This document shows, piece after piece, positions 53,191-64,000 of a DNA stretch of 64,000 nucleotides. The translations under genes and the position numbers were made by a program. The number at the start of each line of letters is the position of its first letter. The stretch's first letter is position 1. The notes under the pieces are model-generated. The model did not search any database. It saw nothing but the letters and a program-made list of their open reading frames with translations, and was not told where the DNA came from. Source of the DNA: Aphelocoma coerulescens (lineage: Eukaryota; Chordata; Aves; Passeriformes; Corvidae); assembly GCF_041296385.1 (NCBI RefSeq), contig NC_091017.1, positions 48,606,214 to 48,670,213 of the forward strand, read 5' to 3'.

Positions 53191-53229
53191 AATATATATT
53201 CTTATATATATTCTTATATATATATATTT
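53191..53229. repeat. TA-rich tandem repeat
   Basis: A 12-13 bp unit of the form 'tatatattct' is repeated and passes into pure TA dinucleotides. A simple-sequence tract. Confidence 0.85.
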
Positions 53230-53699
53230 AAGGAGCTGATAGAAAAAGAATCTGCAATAAACTCTGTCAGATAAAAATTTGTCATAAATTAGGGCTGGCT
53301 AACTTGATCTAGCAAGTTATCTATTGAAAACATTACGGAAATCTGCATTACTTTCATCTGACTGAGAACCAGTTTTATAGACAAGACTTATCCAACAATT
53401 TTCCATTGCCAGTTGGCTAGGAGCTTGGTGTCGGAACTGAAAAAGAGAAGGAACACCCTACAATTAGATTGCCTAGTTTTCCACAGGATTGGTCCTTTAG
53501 AAGAATTCATGTATCTCTTGCTTGCATTTGGGAACTTCATCCTCATTCCATGGGTTTAATATGAGGATTAAAATATTCAAAGCATTCATGTGGATACCAC
53601 TGCTACCTGTGCTTTTATTTCTTCCTGTTTTTCAGCCAAGCTCTCTTTTGAAACATTCTGAAAAGCTAGGTTCTGTACTGGCCAGAGTATATACAGGAC

Positions 53700-53760
53700 A
53701 TATAGACTCATTAAGGTTGGAAAAGACCCCCAAGATCATCGAGCCCAACCTTTGACCAAA
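53700..53760 (-). mobile_element. CR1 LINE 3' end fragment, minus strand
   Basis: The plus-strand stretch 'tcattaaggttggaaaagac' followed by 'aagatcatcgagcccaacc' and 'ctttgacc' is the reverse complement of a common avian CR1 3' UTR. The terminal octamers are reduced to 'catatagactcatta'. Diverged CR1 sequence may continue to about 53850, but nothing diagnostic is left. Confidence 0.85.
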
Positions 53761-56700
53761 TATGAAAAACAGTTAAATACCAGCCTATTCACTAATTCAC
53801 TGCTTGGAATCTACAATTAACCAAGAGGTAGTCACCGTTTCAACTCCTCTAGGCTCTCCAGAGGACACGTAAAAATGATTAGTCTAGAACGTTTCAAATT
53901 CTGAGGAACAAAGTAGAAGAAGCTAGAAATAGTCACTGGAACACCACTTCTACATCTACTGCTACTAACCATTATTAGAGCACTAGGTTAAAAAGTGGCA
54001 TGAAACTAAAATAATGAATAAACTGTATGAGTTTTAACATTAATCCGAGCTCTAAAAATGTTTGCGTAACAGTGGTATAGTTATATTTCAGAAAGATCTA
54101 AAAATGATGAAATGTGCAAATACCAAATGTAGTAGAATGGTACAAACTTCTTTTCTTGAAATTTGAGACCTTAACTTTTTCCAAATCTTTCTTCTGTCTA
54201 TTATTTCTCATCTTATTTAATTGCCTGGTTATTAAGTCTAACTAGCAATGATTTGAGCTGCTTTAATCAGATGAAAATCATACAAAGAAAAATGAAAGGT
54301 ACTTGAGACCATTTTTTTAAACTGCTCACAGTCTCTTCCTTTTTCAATTTTTTTTCTTGACACTTATTCATTTTATAATTTCTAGATTGCCATATCACAG
54401 ATTTAGCATTTCAGTCTGGACTTTTTCAACTGCAAATTCAGTCTCTCAATGGATTTTTATTACAGATATCCTGCTACCAGTTTATATTAAGATGGTCAGT
54501 ATCTCAGCAGTTCTACCAAAATTCTCCTCCTTTACTCTTTTTCAGTAACTATGTGCAGTACAGTTGCTTTTAAACAAGTGCACATAGAGCATGTACAAAT
54601 GAAATATCAAACTAAACTATTACTAATAATAAACTATTGCAATTACAGTACCAACCTAAGTTTACAAAGCATGGTTTAAATGACAGGTACTAGTCTTCTG
54701 CATTCCAGAAAATCTAGTTACATATTTGAAAGTGACCAAAGTTCAGAATCTGGATTTAACTATCTAATTTTAGGAAACCAAGTCTTAAGCTACTGGTCCA
54801 AATGTTAATCATTGCCTGATCTTGATTCATTTAGTTTAATCCCATAAATTCTACCACTTCTCTGCTCTATAATACATTGTAATGCAGATAACATCAATAC
54901 AACACTTGTCACTGTCATCCATGTATTCATTACCTAAGGAAGGGCTTCGAGTCACTTGTCATTTCATCTTGCCAGAGATGTCATAGAGATTTCTGTACAT
55001 GAATTGACTTTTCCCTCCATTTCCTTCTGTAAAGTGAGGACAAAAACCCAATCAAAGTAAGTTAACAACATTCCTTTTACAGTACCTTTGTTTTCATTAC
55101 ACAGAAATTTTGTTTTCAATAAAAGCAGCTACTGCTGAACTTTTGCAGTGAGTCTAAATAACTTGGGCACTCATTCCTTGAGCTATGTGAATAATGGTTT
55201 GGGGGATTTTTCTGGTTGATGCCATAAAATAAAACATTTTGAAACATTTGTAAAAATTCAAATGAAGATACTGGATTATATTATCCATTGTACTATTAAA
55301 AAAAAATGTATATTTCAAATTAAGCTGAATTCTGAAACCAAAGTAGATATATCTCATTTTGACAAAACTGAATTGAAACACATCGGTTTTCCCAATTCTT
55401 TTACTGAGAAAAAAAATTAACAATTCAAGGGTCAATCTGCACAGTTTTAATAAAATTTGTTTCCTGAAAAAATTCACTTGGATTCCCATAACTTCTATTA
55501 CAAATTAGAGTTGTTCTCTTCTTTTACCACCTCTGAAAATACCATCTGAAGTTGCTATGGGTGTGAAAAACATAATAAATATCACCAAAGCAATCTTGAG
55601 TGGTAGGGAAATTCAGAGTACCAAGATCTAAAAAACAAATTAATCTTGGCTACTGCTCAGCTGCTTCCCAGCAAGCTGGCTCCAGGAATTCTTTTCTCCT
55701 TTGAGATCACAGTGTTCTATTTATTTCTTTTCAGCCAGAAAAGTTCCCATTTAGTGATGTTTCTAAAAGTATACCCAAGAAAACTTATGAATTATTAATA
55801 GTTAAGCTTCATACAATCAAATGATAAAGCTAAGGGTTATTCAAACTGCTAGGATTAGGACAAGACAGCTGATAATATTTTGAGACTAGTTTTTCCTGCA
55901 GCAAGATTTTTGGACCTCTACCAAAAAGAGAAAAAATTATTTTTTACTACTTCAAGAAAGACTTGCATGTCCAGTATTCTGGTCATGCATATGAGTTTAG
56001 AAGCAGCACTGCAGAGGAAGGGAACTAGAATGATAACCATGAAGATTCAGAAGGCTGATAGCCATGCTAACCACAAGACATGAACAGATCTAACTTGTTT
56101 TTTTCTATTAATATTAAAAATAAAAATATGATACAGGTGACACAAATATGATGAGGTTTAAGAGCAGTTGAAAGGATGAACCTGAATTATGACTCCAGGA
56201 AGAAAGGTACTGTTGTAACATAGTCATTTATTTCTTTCCTGAAGGAAAACCTAAATGGAAGTAGCAAAGATCGCCTGGATTAGCACAGAATATTTTAAGG
56301 TGGACTTCTGTAGTCAAATATTCAGAAATCCAAGTAATCTTGCCCCAAAGACTTTTACAATAAAAACACCTGAAGACTCAGAAATAAGCTAGTTGTGGCA
56401 TCATATTTGTGATGAAATACTGCACATAGTATGAAGCCTAAGGATACAATTTCAACTTTCCAGCCAAGCCTACACAGTTGTGAATTGAAAAAGGGAAGTT
56501 TAAGAGGAATTGGGATACAAACGAAGCTTTTGGAAATTTATCAAATAAAGGTACCACTTGGCCATTTCTATCTATCACCAAAAGTTGATAAGGTTAGGAA
56601 CACAGATGTTTTCATATGAAAGTCACATAAGGCCAGGGAGAGCCCTGGGACTTTTTTCAACTTTCAGACATGAAAAAGAAGCCACAGTGTGTGACTAAAA

Positions 56701-58881
56701 GTGAAAGGTACTCCCCAGCTGTTTTTTAAAAGCTTCCAGAAATAAAGCTCAGACTCAGCCAGCATTAATAGGGTCAGAATTTCCATGCCAAGCAGTGATA
56801 CCAAGGGGACTGACAAAAGAGATGTAGTTCTAATATACTAATAATGTCCTGTCTCCTTAGATTTTTATGAAATGTCATGCATTCAGTTCTTCAGCCTTTC
56901 TGCCCCAATACTCACAGGAGTCCTCTGCTGGGAGCAGGACAACTTGTATAGCAGAACCACGAGTAACACTACCGCAAATGAACTGTAGGAGAATATATTA
57001 TTTGCCAGCCATCTAGCCTTTCTTCATACATATTTTCAACTGCACAGTACCTGAAGTTGTGGAACTGACAGCCTTGTGCTGCAAGGCTTTGGAAAAGAGC
57101 ATACGTACAAAGTTTTGGGAAAAAATGATATATACTTCCAATTCTATTGTAAGGAAGTTATTTGCATTGTTTCATAAACCTGGTGCATGGCCCAGTCTTT
57201 CTGTAAGTCTGACAGACAACATGGCTTCATATTTCATGCCTCCTTTTTTTCTTTGCATATTCTGGTGTAGAGAGATCTGAAGTCTGTCAGCAGTTTTCTG
57301 AATATGTCATGGTAATTTTAAGCTGCTTTTGTTCAAATAAAAGAACTAAGATGAAAGTCATATACAGAAATCACCTATCTTCAAGCTGGAAATACTGTTC
57401 AAATAATTCCTTAACTATTCTTGCACTTCATTCATCCTGTAAAGCAATTTTCTTCAGTTTGTTACAGAGTCTACGATAAAGGAATAGGCTTTCCATTTAT
57501 GGTTTCCAAGGTGATCTAACCTTCCACTCTTACAATTCAAGGTCATATAGTTTTGGTCTGAAAGTCCTTTCATTCAATAATTTGTTATTATGTTGAAGTC
57601 AAATCTATTACGGAATTTAGACAGAGATGCTTCTGTTGTGCCTTTCAGCTTTCTCTTAGCTTGTTTTGCTCTTGAGAGGAGAAACCCCTTTAGAACCATC
57701 TCTCTGTTTTAGTAGAACCTCAGCCAGTCAAAATAAGATTTGGGCATTTTCAAATACAGTTACCCCTATATTTATTGAGTGCTGACATATCTTTACAATA
57801 ATTATAATAGAAAACAAAAACCTTAGAATACAAACAGGTTGATTACATCCCTCTCTCCAGTAGAGGTGACCTTAATCTTGTTACACATGTATCCTGAAGG
57901 GAGTCGGAGAGAACTTGCTGGTAAACCTGAGCCTCTTCCTGCACACGTGACACAGCTCACCCAACTACAAACAGTCTTCATCACTTCATTCTTGGACTAA
58001 AAATCACCTTCTGCTATTCTTTCTCAAACAGAATAGCATACCACTAATAAGAATCAAAGTCAGTAGATCCCCAAAGGTTATGATGGCAAGGTAACATTCT
58101 TCTGGTCACCAAGATTTACCTCAATAAGATTAACACTGTCTCTTGCTTCACCTTTACTGGTTCCAGCCCTGCACACAGATTCTGAAGCAGAGGAAAATTA
58201 AGTAAGGGAAGGTCACTCTGCCCATTTCCATTCCATTTGAATGAATCCTTGGAGGTTCAGACATGGTAGGAAGTGTGTGCATTCTTGAGAATCCTGAAAA
58301 TGTTAAACCTCTCCCCAGACACTGCAACTGAACTCTTTCAAATTTCCAAAAGCCGCTCTGTGTCTTAATATAATTAGAGCAATCTTGGTATCCTTGCTTC
58401 CTACAGCTGTTCCTTTCCACTGCGAGTAACCTGTCTGAAAATTCTGTTCCCTGGTAGGAAGAGAAGACTGACAGATGGTGAATAAATTCAAGGCTAGTTT
58501 ATTTTTATAACTGGAAAATAACTTTCAGACATCCTGGTGGTCTACAGATTGTTTCCAGGTCTTTTCTATTTTTATGGAAGATAAAATATGACTTGGATTC
58601 ATGATCAGGCAATTTAATTTTAGCCAAATTGCAGAGAAAAGTAAATGCCAGCTCTTATTCTAAACTTTAACCTTCTGAGCCACTGAGGTATTTATCCTAT
58701 ATAAAATTATTGCAATAATAGTAATATTTTCTCATTTACAACTGATTTACCAGGAAATTAATATTTGGCTTTATGAACACATTAAGCAGATGGTACCTAT
58801 TGTCGAAATTATCCCATAGAAGTACGTGTATTTAGACTTGGTTACAATGCAATGCATTAGACTCTTTCAACAGATTGGTGT

Positions 58882-58886
<5 letters not shown>
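53761..58886. other. intergenic or intronic stretch, mostly unrecognised
   Basis: No gene is supported. A possible ancient CR1 scrap at 55980-56075 is listed separately. The 111-codon minus-strand frame at 55154-55489 is rich in Phe, Ile and Lys as expected of chance AT-rich DNA. Confidence 0.6.
55980..56075 (+). mobile_element. possible ancient CR1 ORF2 scrap
   Basis: The plus-strand frame contains SLEAALQRKGTRMIT, which resembles the LE-x-x-QRRATKMI segment of CR1 ORF2 (the same segment reads LLEGSQKRALKMVKG in the copy at 16411-16825). The match is short, has what looks like a codon inserted, and has no flanking support, so chance is a real alternative. Confidence 0.3.

Positions 58887-58938
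<52 letters not shown>
58887..58938. repeat. uninterrupted poly(T) run of 52
   Basis: Fifty-two consecutive T residues, bounded by GGGA before and AGTAAC after. CR1 does not leave poly(A) tails, so this is not explained by the dominant bird LINE. On the minus strand it could be the A-tail of a retrocopy whose body would lie at 58939 onwards, but no AATAAA lies within 30 bases and no parent gene is recognised. The length itself may be unreliable, because homopolymers of this size are hard to sequence. Confidence 0.9.
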
Positions 58939-58940
<2 letters not shown>

Positions 58941-61213
58941 TAACAAGATATTTTAAACCTACAGCATGCAAACTTGGAGTTAACTGGGGTGACTCCATAG
59001 ACACATGAATTTAAAAATTATTACTGCAACCATTTTCCCTCAGAAGGAGGAAAGAAAAGAGGAATATTAATGTAAATAACGTACACAGTTAGAATTCTGA
59101 TCTGTCATTAGTTTCATCAAAATGACTGATAAACTGAATAGCTGTTATAAAAGTTAAAGAACTGAGTAGAAACTCCTGACCCCATTGAAATTACCATTAA
59201 ACTTGCCTTTAGTGTCTGCAAAGCTTCAATATCCTTCAAATAGCACTCTTGAAGCAATCACGTTATCCCGAAGAAACTTGCAGAGAACTGCTGCCATTCT
59301 TCTACAATTTAAACATTCCATTCCACAAGAATTCCCTCTGAAATTCACTGCAGACTGCCCTTGACTAATAGGAATGATATAATAACTGCACATGTACTTC
59401 TGCCTGATTTTAAGACAGACTTTTTCATACTTCATCATTAATTCAGACTCAATATCACTCAGTCACTGAAACTGTGTGCAGTTAGAAAAGAAAAACTTTA
59501 GGAGTATCAAATCAATTCTGCATTTCTTAAAACTGTACATATTATTTAAGAGCATTGCAGGAGCATATTATACATCATTTTACATGCAGACTGCAGTTCC
59601 AGCAACAGTCCTTTTGTTGAGTTTGTACCATCTCTGAATTAACAGATACAGAAACTGGCCCAGGTACTTGAATGGTAACTTGAATGGCAACCCTGTCACT
59701 TTGCAGTTGAACAAAGCCTAGAGAAAAAACTCATGCATTAGAAATATCGATAAACCATCTTTTTACTTCCCTCATGTCAAGTCAAGCAAAAGGTGGAAAT
59801 CATTTTTAAGAACTTCACACTTCATTTAAAAAAATCTTATCACTGAAAGAAATGGTTAAATAAACTATTGTTCAATTCACTGTGAGAGAATACACACCTG
59901 TACAAAATCTGATCCTCTTTACACATACTAACTGCAACTTGATCAAAAATTTTCCAAGCTACATGACTACAGCTAAGGCTGTAAAACGTTTTAAAAAGAG
60001 GTTAGTGACCTGACATTCAAAAGTGGTGATTCTGCCATCCATTCTTTACAGCATTGTTGCAGAAATATTAAAGCAACTAGATGAACATATTTGTCCTATT
60101 GACAGAAAAGAAAAAGATAAGACCTCTACAAACCACTGGGTGCTCAGCAGAGTAGAAAATCAAACTAAAAAAAATAGGTATCTAAATTTAAATGGAAAAA
60201 CATGATTTTTGGCACAAAACCATGCCTCCTGACTTCTGGGAATCTCATTGCATTCTCCTCTCCCATGAGGAAAGGGATCCACATACAGAAGGCAATTCAA
60301 ATGTTATTTGGACTGTGTCCATACTAACTGGAAAGGGAATTTAATGAGATAGGTAGATTCTCCTAAATTAGGTGTCTCAATTAAATTACTAAAGTTAAGT
60401 TGGATATATTCCAGCTAAGTTTAGAAGGTCCTGGACATACTCTCAACACTAGAAAAACAAATTCACTTAAAGGTGTCATACTGAAGTAAATGTAGAAAGA
60501 TTCCCAGCAGACTTCTAAAAGCCTGTCTTAACTATAATTGGATGCAACAAAAAAAAGTAATTTTTACTTTGTTTCAAAAATTATGCATAAAGCAAAAAAT
60601 CCCATTTAAGCTAGTCTATAAATTTGTGGCAATTTATTACAACCTCTCGATATAAAGTGATAGCTAAACCACTGAGGACAACTGACCTGGAATCCTGGAA
60701 TCCTCTGCTCCAATGTGGTTACAGGCAGCCTGATGAGGAGATTGGGCAGGAGAAATGGCAGAAGCCCTGGCAGATTGCTGATTAAAAAGATCAGCTGGAA
60801 TAGCATCAAAAATTGGGCCACCAACACACAAACTGCCACTGGGAAGATCTTTGGTGCATCCTAAATTTATATTTATGCGACCCAGTATTGCTTCTGTCTC
60901 ACTGAAAATGGCATGCTACTTCAATTAGACAGGATGCATCACAAACCACAAATAGCAATCCATCAGAGAAGTTTTTTTAATCAACCTGGCTTCTCCTCAG
61001 GATATTTGCAGACACACTCAGTTGCTAACAGTATTTTATCTGGGTGCATACAGGCTGACTTCACTGGATGCAATGATATCTCTGAGTTTCCTACCAGTTA
61101 CTCACAAACACAGTTGACTGGTGGGCACCTAAGAGAAAACATCTTGTGAGCAGGTGCCCACCTGTCTGAACACAAATCTGACAGTGTTTATATTATGGTT
61201 TATGGTATATACA
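58939..61213. other. intergenic or intronic stretch, nothing recognised
   Basis: No gene or repeat family was identified, apart from the possibility that the part next to the T tract is a retrocopy body. Confidence 0.6.
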
Positions 61214-61814
61214 TGTATTAATTTTCTCTGTTTTGTTTCTTCTCTTCTTTGCCTCTGTTTCGCGAGTTCTTTTACTCAGAACTCTTTTGCTCAGAGTTTG
61301 GATTAAAACTCAGGAGACGCCAGGCTTTTCTTCTAATTGATGTTTATTATTTCTTATCTATAGCACAGCTTTACAGAATGTGCCTCTTAAGTTAGCAAGG
61401 TGGAAAATGGCCCCGAGTTCTAACTTCCAAGGACATTTAAAGTCCAAATTGTCCAATTATGGAACACAAATTTATTTTTACTTATAACCCAGGAACTATT
61501 CATTTATGATCCACATTGTGGGTTTTTTGAACCAACACCAAACTACCCAGATTTGTGAAGAAGGAGAAAAGAAGAAGAACAAACTCACACCCAAAATCCT
61601 GCATCTTGTTACTAGATCCCATAAACCTAATTTTTCTACATCTCTACATATTCCACCCAGTGACATAACTTTAATTATACAGCAACAACCTCAGTGTTCT
61701 CACACAATTTGGGAAGCCTTTCCCGAGGCTTCAGGTCAAATGCAGTGAGCTCTTGAAGATCATTGTCTGTCAGCACTGAAAGGCTGAAATTCTCAGAACT
61801 CAGGGTCCCAACGC
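61214..61814 (-). mobile_element. LTR of the same endogenous retrovirus family (copy 2)
   Basis: This segment aligns by eye along its full length with 7290-7880 and has the same orientation. Both end pairs match: the plus-strand left end is TGTATTAAT here against TGTTATTAAT in copy 1, and the right end is GGTCCCAACG against GGTTCCAACA. The poly(A) signal is conserved. A 15-bp tandem duplication (units TCTTTTACTCAGA 61268-61280 and TCTTTTGCTCAGA 61283-61295) is present here and single in copy 1. The two copies are 53 kb apart, too far to be one provirus, so they are separate insertions. The right edge is uncertain by a few bases and no target-site duplication is certain. Confidence 0.7.
61343..61348 (-). 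promoter_or_regulatory. LTR polyadenylation signal
   Basis: AATAAA on the minus strand, at the position equivalent to 7410-7415 in the other LTR copy and within a shared 'gatgtttattat' context on the plus strand. Confidence 0.65.
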
Positions 61815-62020
61815 ACATGTGTGCCCTCTTCAGCAGTTGAGGACGTGCAATATTTAGGTCCCTCCTTAAAAGCAACTCTATTTTTTTTTTTTTCCAGGGC
61901 CTTTGTGGTTTTCTGTGAGGCTCTAGAATACTCTTCTACTATCAACTGCTGAACAGTTTGCAATTCTCTCTTTCCCAGGACGTTTATGTCTAAACATTTA
62001 TCCTTTTTTAACTTTCTCAA
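61815..62020 (-). pseudogene. possible remnant of retroviral internal sequence upstream of the LTR
   Basis: On the minus strand a 75-codon frame (62020 down to 61793) runs into the start of the LTR and stops there. It is Lys/Glu-rich (for example KRELQTVQQLIVEEY) and contains a run of 13 A. Its position directly 5' of an LTR is where the 3' part of a provirus would lie, while the first copy has nothing of the kind. I cannot match it to a known retroviral protein, and no purine-rich tract of the usual form is clear before the LTR, so it may equally be host flank. Confidence 0.25.
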
Positions 62021-62639
62021 GTGACTTACAGAACAAAGGAACCTGCCTATACCCAGATTGCATTAGAGTGTGTCCTTCCTAGCCTTTCAAAATATATGTG
62101 TTAAAGTACAAACTTCATTTACTCTTAAATCAGGATTCTAGGCACTTCACAGGATGAAAGACTTACATTCTGTTGTTATGAAAGCTTGGCTGTACACACA
62201 CTGCTTTCCTGTTTGTCCCTGAGGAAAAGCAGCTATTGTTTATCTCCTAAAATGAGAAATACCTTTGAAGACACAGAATGTTTGTCACCCTACACCATGG
62301 AAGAGGCCTGGATCATCTTCAATGTATCAGGGAAAGCTTTGTCACTGGTTTCAGCAGCTCAGGAGTTTTTCATCCGATCCCTTTTTTCTTCACTCTATAC
62401 ACAGTAATAAATTGCACAAACCACTGAGTGAATGAAGACCCACTAAAATCACCTCTGAAACTACCAATGATTACGCTGTGGCTTGGTTTTGAGTTTTTAA
62501 ACAACAATATGAAGCAAAGATTCAATCTCTCCTAGTCTCAAGTGAGTTAAGCCTAAACTAGGACAAGAAATACACCATAAAGTTGTATTCCCTATCAACT
62601 CCTGGAGGTTAGGCCCTTGAGCAAGGGTAATTTAGTACT
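62021..62639. other. intergenic or intronic stretch, nothing recognised
   Basis: No gene is supported. A 73-codon plus-strand frame (62186-62407) has no recognisable domain. Confidence 0.6.
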
Positions 62640-62960
62640 GAAATTACATTGTCTTTTCTTGGAAATATCTGTGATCTTCGCCATCTGTTTCACGCGATAA
62701 AATAAAGTTGTTGATTTGATGCTGCACCTTCTATGTCAGAATAAAGGCCAAGTTCCTATTTGCATCAAGCAGAAAAAAAAAAAAGTAATTATAAATTATA
62801 ATGAAAACAAGCACATGATTTTCCATATTTTAATGAAGCAAAGGTAGCTGCAGTTGTTTACAGCTCCAATCAAATTCAGATCACGTTAATTGGAACTTTC
62901 AGTTTCAGACGAGTAAGACTCTAGCAAGCAGGTAGAGAAAGAGCTCTAATGAGTTTCCTC
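62640..62960. promoter_or_regulatory. candidate conserved non-coding block with POU octamer
   Basis: The block holds an exact octamer in reverse, ATTTGCAT (62758-62765), a doubled 'ataaattataatg' type AT core near 62790-62803, a TTAATTGG core (near 62887) and non-repetitive mixed sequence on both sides. A run of 12 A (62773-62784) follows the octamer. Regulatory function is inferred from motifs only. Confidence 0.28.
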
Positions 62961-64000
62961 ACCACAGAAAAATTATCTGGCAAATAGTACAAAGATCACT
63001 CAAATGAAAACAAATACTCAACAAAGCAGATAATTGACTGCAATCTTAGTTAATAAGATGGCCCCAAACTGCCCTGCAAAAATGCCAAAGCAACTAAATA
63101 TAAATGTTTATCTTGTTAGCAAAGGAAGAAAAACTTCTGTATTTTTCTGGGGAACTTCTATACAGTTTTATGGGAGTCTAAATTAACTTAAAATTAATTA
63201 AGTATTTTATGTTGTGGTTTCTGGTTTGAAGTTTTATTTCTGCACTGAATCTGATGGTGCATGATCTGGAGTCCTTCCCATCCTTTGAACCCATCAGCAT
63301 CAGTATTTGTTTACCATACCAAAAGAGGATGCTAAAATGGAAGACTGATCACTAACATTTTTTAAAAGGTCTATTAATTGTACCTAAGGATATTCTCAGC
63401 TCAACATACCTATACATACACATGCATGTACACACATATATATCCACTACCATAGTCTAATGATAATACAGCCAATTTAATACATTTTTTCATTACAATC
63501 CATCTTCTTCAGATCCTGAAACTAACGATCAGGGAAACAAACATTCGAACAACATTCCCAGAATATCTGTGTTGCCTGAGAACTCTTTCTTTATTTTAAT
63601 AAATAAATAGAATACTCAAAGGTCCTTTCTACAATGCTGTCTGAATGTCACTCACCATGAAAAAGTCTAGAATACCATGCAGACAACAGAAATCCTCTGG
63701 TCAGCAAGGCATTGCACATGTGGTGAGAATCCAGCCAATTTAGTATTACTGTATACATACCATTAAACAGCTTAAGTGTTTTTCTTAACCAAGACAGAAA
63801 CAGCTGACTATTGATTCCTGTTGCCTTGGAAAGCATGGCAGAGGAAGTATCCAATGTGCTTTTCAAAGCAGGTTGTGGGAATAGGTTACAAGGGGCAGAA
63901 TATTTAGTATGTCTCCCTCATTATGTCCATCTTGTGCCTCACCCTTCTGTTCATCCACCAATCTATGCAATGAGTTAATGACAACTGTTTTTTGGAATAA
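62961..64000. other. intergenic or intronic stretch, nothing recognised
   Basis: No gene or transposable element was identified. A short purine-pyrimidine alternating stretch (TA/CA) lies at about 63408-63442. Confidence 0.6.

Noticed and set aside
55154..55489. 111-codon open frame, minus strand
   Set aside because: It is dominated by Phe, Ile, Leu and Lys, as expected for AT-rich chance frames.
7290..61814. One giant provirus bounded by the two related LTRs
   Set aside because: The internal distance is 53 kb, the interior has no gag, pol or env, and it contains unrelated repeats. Two separate insertions explain it better.

Overview
The window reads as vertebrate, almost certainly avian, nuclear DNA. 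It is AT-rich, has no bacterial-style gene packing and no long open frame, and carries several CR1 (Chicken Repeat 1) LINE fragments with bird-type 3' ends: a short ATTCT-type terminal repeat instead of a poly(A) tail, and ORF2 C-terminal remnants. It also holds LTRs of avian endogenous-retrovirus type. A songbird is a reasonable guess from the LTR types, but it rests on memory of such repeats and not on a search.

No host protein-coding exon, tRNA, rRNA, CRISPR array or CpG island could be supported. The longest open frames are 100-154 codons; those that can be explained are repeat-derived or lie antisense to a repeat. The window is best described as a gene desert or the inside of a very large intron.

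Layout: 1-7289 is unique sequence with one complex, possibly conserved block (2230-2650). 7290-7880 is a solo LTR on the minus strand. 7881-16322 is unique sequence with simple repeats (9198-9224, 9978-10049, 13262-13299) and two regulatory-looking blocks (12260-12560, 13730-13925). 16323-17389 holds two CR1 3' ends in opposite orientation, both with recognisable ORF2 C-termini. 17390-26906 is featureless. 26907-27931 (left edge approximate) is a roughly 1 kb plus-strand LTR with an internally modular GC-richer body. Next to it lie two copies of a 65-bp direct repeat, 1056 bp apart. 32990-33760 is a long complex block with clustered developmental transcription-factor motifs. 37010-37155 is a CR1 reverse-transcriptase fragment. 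44241-44305 and 53700-53760 are CR1 3'-tail scraps. 51600-51850 is the strongest enhancer-like block, with a PAR-bZIP site, a POU octamer, an E-box and an NKX-like site close together. 58887-58938 is an uninterrupted run of 52 T. 61214-61814 is a second minus-strand LTR of the same family as 7290-7880, with what may be a remnant of retroviral internal sequence beside it. 62640-62960 is another regulatory-looking block.

There are no genes here that can be said to work together. The window's content is decayed retroelements plus candidate non-coding regulatory DNA. I found no evidence of a new defence, biosynthetic or mobile system. The items most worth following are the motif-rich blocks, the 65-bp duplicate pair and the long T tract.
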